From Haemonchus contortus (lineage: Eukaryota > Nematoda > Chromadorea > Rhabditida > Trichostrongylidae): a stretch of 64,000 nucleotides of DNA. The notes beneath the pieces were generated by a model. It searched no databases. It had not been told where the DNA came from and saw nothing but the letters and a program-made list of their open reading frames with translations. Positions 24,701-36,700 of this stretch are shown one piece after another; the first letter of the stretch is position 1; every line of letters starts with the position of its first letter. The stretch covers positions 9,283,374 through 9,347,373 of the forward strand of contig LS997567.1 of assembly GCA_000469685.2 (NCBI GenBank). The letters are read 5' to 3'. The position numbers and the translations under genes are program-made.

Positions 24701-27700
24701 CCTCTACTGATCCGAACATCGTTGTGCAGTACACGACTCATCGCTGGCGTCGTCGGCAGTCCACAAACTCATCGGATGCTATCGAAATGAAAATGTATCT
24801 TCGTGATAATCCAGCCCTTGATGCAGCTCTTAATACTACAACATCAACAAATCAATCTGGTAAGTGCAAGGCAGTATTTATTTGCTTATTTGTGAATGAA
24901 CAATTGAGGAGCACTTCTATTCAAAAAGTTTCCGTGTGCTCATGATACGGAAATATTGTGAGTTTCACTTAGGTCCTACTAGTATTTCTTTTGACGTCAG
25001 TTCTTGGCATGAGCTCGACAGTCAGCGTTTTTGGATTTCGCCCACATAATTGCTATAGTTCTCTACAGGGTGTCCCAAAATTGTTGGCGCCAAAATTCAG
25101 AAATTCCTAAGGTAGAAATAATTTACCAAATTCACATTACCTGTTATTAATTAGTTGCATAAGAAATTTCCTTGCAAGATGCATGGTTACTGATGAGGAA
25201 CTCCCAATATCTTTCAGATGAAGGAGGTTCATTCAATGTCACTTGCAATCATCGACACACGAGAGGTGAAAGGGCATTATGAAATTCCTTGTGGTTTTCA
25301 TAATAACCGTATAGAAGGCTATTAAACGATATAGAAAAGAAGATTGAATCAGAGACAAACCAGGAAAGGTAGAAATGTCGAATTAATATGGTCTGTCTGC
25401 TAATCGGTCGGGATCCTGGGTGAACCATCAAAAGGAATACAACGGGCACGGCTTACAGGAGTTATCGCGGTGGAAGAATGTCATGCAGAAGCATCACTGC
25501 CATTCCTATCGGCTGCAGAAATTTCGCTTCAATTACGATCTCTACAGACACTGCAGGGCCAAAAAATGCAGAAAGTCGCAGACCCTCTTGAGTGATGACA
25601 TGCAATCGTCGTTTTCTCTGACCAAGAATTTTTTTACGATAAAACCATCCCTCAACAACCAAAACATTCGCGTTCCGAGAAGAAACATCTAGCGTGTAAT
25701 ATCTTACAAAAATGTTGCTATAAGAACAGTGAAACGATGTTTTTCGAAGAAGTCAGTGGCAAAGGTGAGACGCGCGTGGTTTCTTCGGTGCAGGAGTGGA
25801 AATAGGCCAAGACCGGTACTCAAATAGCGTACTGATGGAAGTAATGAAGCACTGATCCGACTACATTTTCTGAAACATCTCGTGATCCTTCCAGCAGGAC
25901 ACTACTTCAGCCCACAGAGCCAAGCTTGCCCGCGAGTGGTGCCAACGACAACTGCCCGACTTCACTGGTGAAGAGGAATGGTCATTCTGTTGTTCAGAAC
26001 TTGCCTCACTTGACTCCCACGAATGGTCCCTGATTAGAAGAAGACCTGCCGAGTTGCACTCCCAGTGCGGATTCCTAGAATGCAATGGCTGAAGAACGGC
26101 TGGGAAGGAATGGAGAAGGAAACCTGCGTGACACATGCGATCAAGTCGAAAGCAGACTTTGACATCTACCTGCGCTCATGGGGGATATTTTGAAAGCTAT
26201 ATATATATATAAAGCGTATATATATATATATAAAGCGCTAACTTTGTGTGTCTATTTGTATGCCCGTCGTGCCTCCTTACAAAAGTCACTTGGGCGCGGT
26301 GTGGATTTACGTGAAATGTCACGTAAGTTTGACGAGGAAGTAATATAAAATATGAACCCAATCGTTGCTGTTATTGATCCAATAATCAATATCCAGTCAA
26401 CTTATGACGTCACAGAATGAAAATCATAACCCGTTAGGAACTAGAGGAAGTTAGGATGGAAAGGATTCACTCTTATCTATCATTGCCAAGAGATTAATAC
26501 CCACAAAGTGGCAACAGATCATTCAAATAGGGGAATATCACCTAATTCTTATACACTGCCTCGTGGCTATTTACCGTGCTACATCCCTATACTATGGACG
26601 AATCATCAATCCGTTCGCAGCCAACTGAAGGAGGAGAGAGGTTAGGCTTCGTGGGTAAATAACGTTTTGCTCACGAAGGATTTTCACCGAAAATACCACG
26701 AAGGATTTTCACCGAAAATACCTTAACCTATTTTAACATTTATGGCATTTAACCTTTTTTCAGGCTAGACGCACAATTTTCCATAGAAATATAATCGGAA
26801 ATCCCTAGAAATCTAATCCAATCAAAATTTCTAATTTTGAATGTGAATTTCGCTCACAGATGCACACTCCAAAGAACTTCTCACTTCATAATAATTCATA
26901 GCTAGATGAAGGTTTTCCAAATTCGTAGCCCAGGCGAAATCTACATGACAGCTCATCATATGTGAAGTGCTTGCGTCTGATTGTTTGTTCGTTCAGTTGT
27001 ACAGAAATTCGATATCATCTTAGGAAGCACCTGCATAAGTCGGGTCACATTTGGGAGGGGTACGGATAGGGCTAGACCAAAATAGCACATTTGTGCTCAG
27101 CGAAGCTCTGCCTCCAGGGGTGGGACATGCACAAGAGTGGGTGGTGATGGGCAGAATTTCTCAAATAGTTTTTTCACAGCCCAGACGCCGCGAAAAAATA
27201 GGCAAAGTACAGGGGCAGGTCAACAAATAAAACGAAGGAGCCACAGGTGGTGGGCGGGGCGTTCTTCCAGTGGGCGGTAATTTTCCCACAGGCTCAACTC
27301 CATTCGAAGAGGGCTTGGAGGCCAGAAAAAAAATAAAAGGATTGAGCAGGGCCTTATGGTGATGGGCGTGCGTGCATAGCAAAGCTTCGCCTAGGGAAGG
27401 GAGCTTACGTCCAGGTGTTAGGTTCTTTTGAAGAAAGCTCATAAATCTACTTAAAACGCTCTATAATATGAAACGTGAATGGTTAGAGGCTATAGAAGGG
27501 ATGCAGCCAAAACACTGAAGAATGTCCCACCCGCATCACCACGTTTACCTCGAGAAAGGTGTGCCTCGACGTAGACCGCATATCTTGTGAGGTTGAATCA
27601 TTTGTCCTTAAAGTGAAGAAAGGTCTTAAGTCATTCAGAATTTCTATTTCATGCAGTCGGTGTGATAGCCTGGCAGTCCCATTAATGGGTTTCTAAATTA

Positions 27701-30700
27701 TCCAGAAATGGAGAATCGGCCCCTGGAAACAATGCGCAATGCGGACCAGAGCGATTTTGTGAAGGAGTTGCGCTAGGCGAGGCCTCTTACTTTGAAGGGT
27801 CAGAAGGTTGTCGGAAGGGTGGTACAGTCGGTTTAAGCAGTGCCTAGTCTTTAACTGTTATGCCGACCCTCTCTGCTGATGGTTACTAGGCGAAGAAACT
27901 TTATGCGATAATGCAGGTTAGGGTTCTCAGTAAACTATGGGTAAGGTTCTTCATCACTGTCTGTTTTACCAGGAACCCAAAGGACGATCCCCAGCATAGG
28001 ATGCTTTCGCGCTCCGAACTTGGAGGTCAGGGTGAGTACATCCCAGATTATGACGAGTGGCATCTTTCATAGTCCACGACCAGTGGCGCGACTAGTCGCC
28101 AGTCGCTCATGAGACAGGTCCGCGACCAGTCGCGCGACTGGTCGCTCGACTGGTCGCTCGACTGGTCGCTCGACTGGTCGCTCGACTGGTCGCTCGACTG
28201 GTCGCTCGACTGATCGCTCGACTGATCGCTCGACTGGTCGCTCGACTGGTCGCTCGACTGATCGCTCGACTGATCGCGCGATCTGCTTGGGACTGTCCAC
28301 GGCGGCACCCATAACTAGCGCGGCCTCCTCGACCGATCGAGCGACCAGTCGCGCGACCGGTCCTATTTTATCCTTCCTTCACCGCCTCTCTGCAGAGCTT
28401 ATAATCGGACGGCAGTTGGTGATTACCTGCAAAGTGCATGTTTCAGGGTTGGCGAACTATCACTAGAGTGTTCGAATGAGAGCTCTTTTACCTTTCCGTA
28501 GACTTTCCTTTCCTAGTCCTATCGTTATGATGTTCTCCTGGCCGTTTGAATTCTTCATCGATGGTCTCTTTAACGGAATCTCCCTGCAAACTCGCAACGG
28601 AAGAGGAGTCCTAGTTGATGACTGTCTTGGAGCTTCGTATCCTGAACTTCACAGCTCTCTCTACACGCACCGAAACAGAGCCTGGAGAAGGGACGGTAGT
28701 CCGATTTAATGTAGAACTCCAGAACAACAGCAACTCCAGTCAGGCAAAAGTTTCGATTGAATATTATGTGGACTATTCAATTACCAGTCGGGCCGCCCGG
28801 CTGACGCCGGGCTTCCCTCCTTTTTGTGGTGTCGCCCGTCGAAGTCGGGCGCTCTTTTTTGTAGGAAATTTGCTATGCGTAAATAACACTTCGGATTCTC
28901 CTCTTTCTTTGAAAGCTCCTCACCCTCAGTGGTATCTCTGAATTAGGAGCGGTTTTTTCTGTAAGCCATCTTCGCTGTGTCCGGATAGAACATCGTATAA
29001 TATCACAAAGGCGATTATTCAGAGAAAAAAAGACAGATGGGCTAATGAAGCGTACCTCCGTTAAATTTCCGTGCAATTGGAACGCTCTAGGGCCAAATTG
29101 TCAATTTTCGCGCAACCCCCCCCCCCTCTGTGGGCGGGGTCCGGTCCTGCCATCCTCCACAAGTGTTCCCATAATGTTTCCAGTAATCCTATCAAGTTTG
29201 AACGCCCTAGGACCAAATCGACAGTTTTCATGCTAACCTCGCCTTCTGTGGGTGGGGTCGATCCTGCTACCTGCTGTAACTGTTCATATCCTGCCGCATG
29301 TACTCCTTCAAAATTTGAGCTTTCTAGGCCCACAGGGACATGAGTTATTAATTTCTGCTCAAACCCCGCTTATTGTGGGCGGAGTCCGGTCCTGCCACCC
29401 ACCATGAGCGTTCCCGTCCTGCCTTCACTACTCCTACCAATTTTGAACTTTCTAGGTCCACGGGGACAGAAGTTATGAATTTCCGGTCAGGCACACACAC
29501 ATACACACAAACACCAACAGACACACTTGGCCGATTATATAAGTAGGATGGCACTGTCCACCAGTGACTCCCGTGTCGATTGGGAATGAGAGGGCACTGG
29601 AACCGTGAGTTATCATCGATAGTGCGGGTCGACGTGATGAATCCGGACAGACTTTCACCCTGGTAATTCCATTCCGTTCCGTGAGTCCCGATGTGTAGCT
29701 CTTCAGCCCTTTTTCTGGGGCCACGCTGGCGTCGAAATCACTGACGATGACCTTGAAGAAAATATGTTCGTTCCGAAGAGCTTTTTCAGAACATAGCAAA
29801 ACTTCCAGCTCCTCATCTTCGTAACTAGATTTTGCTGCGTAGGCAAAGAGGATTATTAGAGCTGAGGTGGGCCACATCTTCCTAATCGCAAACGTCCCAT
29901 TCGGGTTGTCAAGCTTTCGTACGAATAGATGGCCAAGTGCGTGTAAACAGGCACACCTACACCGTCGCCTGCTGTCGCGTGTTCCCAGAAACAGCTCTTC
30001 TCCAGTCTAAAAAGGAAGTGCAACGAGCGATGTCTCGCCGTCTCAGTAAATCCGATTATGTTGTACATGATATTTCTAGCTTATACACGCTCGCGATACA
30101 AACATTCGTGCATTTAAAGTACAGGTCTCCATTTAAGTCTCCACTTGAGCAACCAGTTTTTGGCCTTTGATTTTAGCAGCAATTCCCGAGCTATCATGAT
30201 CAACGTCGCCGTATTGGGGACCTTCTCAGGTGCAGTGGAATGAGCCCCAGTTTTGTGACTGTTTTCAGCATATGGAACCACACGTGTTGCTTGCCATACT
30301 CTGATATGGGGGCTGCGTTACAATTAGTAACTTAGCTAAATTAAAAGGAACCGTGAAGTCGATACGGGAGAGCCATTAAGTGCACATTTATGGCTCCTAA
30401 TCGGATCTAACAAGGGAAGGATACTAGGTCGCAGTGGCCATTCAAGATGAGATGTATACCCCTGTAGATGGTTTCGAACGCTGATCTCAAATCTGTGTTC
30501 CAAATGTGCTAAACGATTATGGGAGCAAAGTTACGGGACCCATTTCCTCCCTGTGTTATACCACTGCCTTGAACGGATCACCGAGCCGAGCAATTACCAT
30601 ACCTGTGCAACGATGGCCGAGTGGGTAGTGTGGTCGACTGATAGGCATGACATCAAGGTTCGAGTTCTTGATGCATGCGCTCGTTTTGCTTTTCAATAAA

Positions 30701-33700
30701 ATGTGTCCTAAACCTTTGCACAACGGTTTTTGGGCTTAATATCGATAATCTTCGGATCTATCTCACATTCTGGGAACACTGGAAAGGTAGTGCAGGGAAA
30801 ATTTTTTTTGCCCCTCACCGGCCCAATAAGGTTGGAGCTCACCCGAGCAAAAGAGGAATTCTGAACAATCGCTCAAAATGGGCTTGAGGCTTCAAGGAGA
30901 ATGGTTCCAAATGATTCATCGAATCAAATGCTCTTCAGCATGTTACTAGCGAAATTTTCTGGCTGAAGTCGGTGTCATCGCATTTGATGGAGGACTTTCA
31001 TTCTTGCAGCGTAACGTGGGCGCCATTTGGGAAGACGGGGTAATAAAGAGCTCTCAAACCGTACTACTCGATGCTATGAAAACAATCCCGTTATCCATTG
31101 CGAGGAAGTCGTGTTCACGATAGGCGATCACATGATCCTCTGCGGTCGCCTGATGATGGCAGCCAAGATGGATCCATAACTTCACGAAAGAAATCTTGTA
31201 CGTTCGTGGAAAAGTGAGGTTCGGAAGTGAAACGTAGCCATCAATTTGTGAACCATCCCATGAGCTCCAGTTTGATGGTTGTGGTAGAAGAGTCCCTAGC
31301 CTTCCAAAGTTTGAGTGTCGAGAAAGCTACCCTTCCTCCTACATGAAAAATACGTTTCGTATCATCACGACAGAGTGCCGTTTGCGGAAATTAAGGGCAA
31401 ATGTGGGAGGCCATGAGCTTCCAAATTAACTCTCCCTCGACTCGACAGTTTGCTGTCCTATCTGGTCATCACTATCAGGCGCAAACAAGTGGACCGATCT
31501 GTTTACTTATGGAGATTAGCGAATGAGTTGGGAAGATTTATCCTAAAATTAAAGTAGGAATCTCATTATACGACGGTCATTTTAACTGAATGGCGCTCCA
31601 AATCAACAATAAAGATCCATAGGGGACAATTTCAAAGCAACCATAGGCGAATTCAGGACTTTGAGTACAGCCGCGGTATCATGTCCCACCGCACCACCAC
31701 GCTTACCACATGGAAGGGCTTCTCGAAAAAGCGTAGGCCTCAACAACTAGTGGATAATCAGTGTACACATACAAAGATGAACTGTTGTTCTACAGTATCT
31801 CTTCAACAATCCAGTTAACCTATACACCGCTTCGATAGCGCGCAGAGGATTCCTAGAATGTGTGGACAGTGTAGGTAGAATGTATGGAGCGTATCTCTCC
31901 CGAAGAGGGCTGTGGTCGGATGAGTCGTTCGACCGCCGTCTACCGTAGGTGCGGGGAGCTGCCGAAGATTTCGAAACACCTCTTGACTGTTCGGGGTAGA
32001 TATGCATATATATTCGGTCAGCAGAGGTAAAAAAATTTTATTGGTTCACTGTTCCCCGAAATACTAAAATGTGAGTTAGCTCTCTAAATGGCCATTGATG
32101 AGCCCCAAAACCACGATATGAAGTCGGATCCTATCTTCGAAATATCTTCAATATTATATTGTATTCTTCAGGTTTTTGGTCGAATCTGACAAGACTAAAA
32201 TCCAACGAAGCTTCTAACATTTTACTAGGAGTGTAATTTAGTTCAGTCGAGTAATGCAGTCCTGTATTCCGTCCTATGGTCCTCTTATCGTTTACCCTCT
32301 CGTGGGTTGTCTGTCGCATTCGTTTCAACATTAGGCGAGCTCCGGATACAGTAATCGTTTGATCAAATGAGAATCCCACGTTAGACTGGCGGAATTTCTC
32401 TTTTTATCTTCGTTATTCGGGATATACACCTGCAATTGAGCTTAAATAGCTAAATGGGGCCGGCAAGGTACACCTTGAAATCATGGGTAGTTGGATTGTT
32501 TATCGAGGTTCTGAAGATGTAATAGGGTACGGAATGAGGTAAATAAGAGGAGCTGATTTTTCATGGAAGTCATAAGCTATCTGGAGTATGAAGTTGACCT
32601 TATAAACGCGACATTTACTCTTGTTGAAGAGCTCTAATCCTCGGGATCTTACAGAGATTAGAATATGTAACTACAGGAATGATCCATGTGTCTACGTACA
32701 GTATTTCAAATTTCATGTCATGGCAGTATACTTTACTTCATAGCTTCGGAAGAGGTGGGCCGTTGCTGTTCGTTCAGTAATGTGGTTTTTACTCCGCACT
32801 TTACTGCAAATAGTTGATTTGAACAAATCGTCAGTTTGACGTTTTGGAATTCCTTTTCGCGCGCTTGTCAATTTTGTAATTGCAAAAGGTCCTCCCCATA
32901 GCGCATAACACTCGTAGACACGTCTCTTGGGACGCTCTACCTACCTTCTTAAAGGTGTCGCTTGATCCCTGCAATTCCATCCAAAAGGAAGCCATGAGAG
33001 GGGTGGGGCATGGAGAAACGCGGAAGATCGAGACAGAGCGTTGCCCTCATACGGCTCAAAGCGCTTGATTCCATCCACTCGCTTCGTCCTGTTTTGAAAC
33101 TTATTTTTCTGGAGAGAAGCGGTATATGTAGGCTCCTTCGCGAGCTCCATTTTTTTGTGCTGACAATAGAACAATAGTACAGGAAAGTCTTTATTGGCCA
33201 CAGCAAGCACTTTGTTTCACGTGCTTGGAACTCTCTAACTCACTTTTTGTGTTGCTTCCCTAGTTGATTGCTGAGCAGTAGGTAATATAGTGTTCAGGAT
33301 GTCAAAAATGAAGTGCCTTGCGAGCCCAGTTCTGGCAACTTGTGGATATGTGAAATATGCAGCTTATCCAAACCTTCTGGTGACTCTTGCTAGACTAATG
33401 GCCGTTGCTGTAAATAGTAGTGTTCTTTTGTCTCCCATCGTTCCAGTGTGAGGAATACCAGACAACACTCCGTTGCGATTACCATAATCTTCCACTGGGG
33501 ATTAAATAATCTTCACAGCGCGCGATCGGGTGCTGCGAGCGTGGTACCCATTAGGTGCAGCCTGGAGTCGACGTCATTTTTTGTTTTATGTCTTCTGTAT
33601 AGTCACTGTGTGTTCCTTCGTTGTTAAAGTCAGTGCTTCCTGTTAGCAAGAAACTTCCTACCGAAGGTTAGCTTGGTGCACGGAGAAATTTTATGCATAT

Positions 33701-36700
33701 TAGAACACAGTGCAAGTCTACGGTGCACGTTTAGTGAAATTCGAGCCTCTCCCTTTATTGTGTACACTTGCCTTGCATTATGTGTTTCCATGGGTAGGGG
33801 TAGATGATATCCAAGCAAAATCACTACATTGACCTTTCTTCGAAGGTTGTACGAACACCAGCACACTGCGACTCATAAGGAAGCTTGTTCTGTCTCATCC
33901 AGCTGCATATCATTACGTTCATTGATTGGATCCAAGCGTAATGCTAGCAATATCGTACATAAAAGTTTTCCATTTATAAGCATACCAAAAAGCTCTACCA
34001 TTTTTAGCACTAATTTGGCATGGTAACTACCACTGTTGCGTGACAACTTGAAGAATTCTCGTTTTAGAGTCAAATGATTCTGTGTTTGATTATGGACAAG
34101 GAAAGGGAACTCCGAAGGGCCTCTTTGTGAGTTTTTTCCTTTTATCATTGCTTCTCTCCTTTGTTCCGTCGTAGTTTCATTATTGCCATAACATTAGGAT
34201 TACACTGAGGAAGGAGATGATGACGCATCAAATGATGATGGTGGCAGTGATGAAGAGGATTGGGGTTCGAAGCGCAAAAGTCGCAAAGCTCATAGCAGTT
34301 CGTCCGCTGGCGGAAGCAGCTCAAAAAACAAGAAGAAGGCGAGTGACTCCTCGAAAGGGGGGCGAAGTAGCGCCGCGGCAGCGAGTGCGGCGCAGGACGC
34401 GGCGGAAGATGCAATGAATTACCTCTGCAAATGTGAGTGGCGAGCCAAGCGCCCGGCAATCCGCGTTGAAGCGCCGCGTCCCGCCCACTTGGCGTCCCAC
34501 GGCCTGCTGCACGGTTGCCGGTCGCGACTGACTGCTTCTGTTTTTCGTTGTACTATGAATCCTTATCTATCGTATGCCTTTTTCAGTGTGCACAGCGTCC
34601 TACAAGAGTCTCGCGGGCTTAGCTTATCACAAAGCTTTTCAACACCACATACCTTTACCTTTTGGTGTTAACGTAGGTAGGAATGATTGATGCATTGAAA
34701 TGATCTTTTCTGATATTTTCCAAATTTTATTAGCTGATCTTTTCTGATTGATATTCTCGCCATTTTCCAGATTTTGTTAGAGACCAATGAGATTTTAACG
34801 TTTTAGAAATCTCCTCTCATCTTGAAACATCTTCGATCTGTGATTTGTGTCTTGGCAGCAAACACATGAACAAGAAGACGAAGAAAGCTGAGGATCTCGT
34901 GGTTTGTCATGATTGCGGAAGATCTGGTGAGTGGGACCCCAGGGAGTGTCTCGTTCGCATAAAACTTTGACCAAAAACGTTGCAGCTGTTGGTAAACCTC
35001 TAGAAATTGTATGGACGCGTGTCCCTGATTTTGTATTTTCAGTCGCAGACCGTTGCCATTGCCCGCTCACACACCTAACGAACCTACCGTCCTCCTCCTT
35101 CCGAGTGCGTAGGGTGTGGGCAGCAGGCCAACATTACTCGGCTGACGCCGGGCGATCCTCCTTTCCGTTTAAAATTGGCCTGCTGCCCGCACCCTACCAA
35201 ATTTGGACGCTTCGGTGCAGGAGAACAAGAATTATAAATTTCCGGCCAAACACACACACGTGACTAACTTGCGCTCAACGCTTAACTTTGTTCTTTCCTT
35301 CTTTAATTTCCAGTCGTGTCCCCTGCCATCAGCATTCCCGTACTGCCGTCTGTACGCCAATGGAATCTGGGCGATCTAGGTGCAAACTGACTCCCCTTCA
35401 GGGCGAGTCTAGTGTGCCACCTGATACCAGTGTTCCCATTCTGCTGCCTGTACTCCTACCGAATTGGAACGCTCAAGTCCCACGGAAAAAGGTGTTATGA
35501 GTTTCCAGTCAAAGATGCACCGACCCGCACACCGTTACACACACGCAGGACTATTATCACTGCTTGGTTTTTCTTCCCAAAAAAAGGTTGCGAGTTGTTA
35601 CTCCATATCGAGCATTACAAATCGCGAAGCGGTCGTTTGGCGCGGCCCCTCACAGCCATCTTGCCATTGGGGCGCATAGGCTCGTAATTGTCTCCTTTGC
35701 GCCGCCCATTCGACTCGGTTTGTTAGCTGGGCAACTCATCCAGCTGATTCAACCTCCTGACAACGCTAGTCAGCCTACCCACTGCCAGTCCAGCTGATAC
35801 ACGCCCGATCGATGACGCCGCTCTAATTAGACACCGAATTGCGGACCTACCTGCATTCAATCTATTTCTACTGCACATTTGGCTATTTTTTTTTGCTTCT
35901 CGAGACTCTTGAATCCTTTTCAAATGAATACTGCTTAGTTACAATGGAGTTTAAGTATCATGGTCGTTTTGGAGCGTGATACTTACCGCTTCAAAGTAAT
36001 TTGCAGTACATATGAATGACGGACTGATAGTGTGGTGAGTGTTTTATCGTTTCTCCTTGAAAAACTCTTTTCATAATATTTATTTCCATCATTTACTATT
36101 GATATGCAGTTTATCGTGTGGTAAGTGTTTCGAAACTTCAAGCATGGTTTTCATTTCATCTTTCTTCACAACGTATGTCATTATTGTAATCGTCCCGATT
36201 ATAGTATAGCATTGCTAGCATTAGACACTAGGTGAATGTCTCGCCGTGACTAACGAGCTTGCTCCGTTCCTCGATGTGTGGTTTTAAATTGCCGCTTGCG
36301 ACAAGCCAGGGTCAGGACACCTGGGCCCACCCACCGCGAAAAGGTTTAAGGAGCCCGTTTAAAATAGAGGGGTTAACGGTCTTCTCTCTACATCTAAGGC
36401 GGGTTACCTGTTGTGTTTTACGAGACCTTTCTAGATATTTATAGGTCATACTTGAATTAAGCTGAGGTCTTAAGTCGCTTGATCAGGATGAATCCCAAAT
36501 ATTTTTTGGCTTCCAGGCTCTGAAGAGGGCGACTGGCCGAAACGCCAGCCAATAAACATTGTATCATCTTGGCCAAGGCTTTAAAGAAGAGCACCTACAA
36601 CATTGCTAGCATTAGTTAGGTTCGGAGAGCGGTACCTTAGAGCAGTCACGAGAGCTGAAATAGAAGAATATTGTAAATATACGTATGTCGAAATATGTAT

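Noticed and set aside
28048..28312. Overlapping minus-strand frames encoding Ser-Ser-Asp-Gln or Val-Glu-Arg-Pro repeats
   Set aside because: They translate the 12-bp minisatellite; the period is a multiple of three, so every frame stays open. There are no flanking domains or splice signals.
32880..33210. Overlapping frames on both strands near a GC-richer patch
   Set aside because: No conserved motif, splice structure or repeat relation could be defended.
33553..33630. Possible small dpff-1-like exon of 26 bases with correct phase
   Set aside because: The splice sites fit, but the encoded residues (VTVCSFVVK) do not resemble the family, and such phase-compatible pieces are common by chance.
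34217..34417. 66-codon frame starting MMTHQMMM
   Set aside because: It is a shifted reading of the dpff-1-like linker exon; the correct frame gives the acidic DYTEEGDDD linker that joins in phase to the zinc finger.
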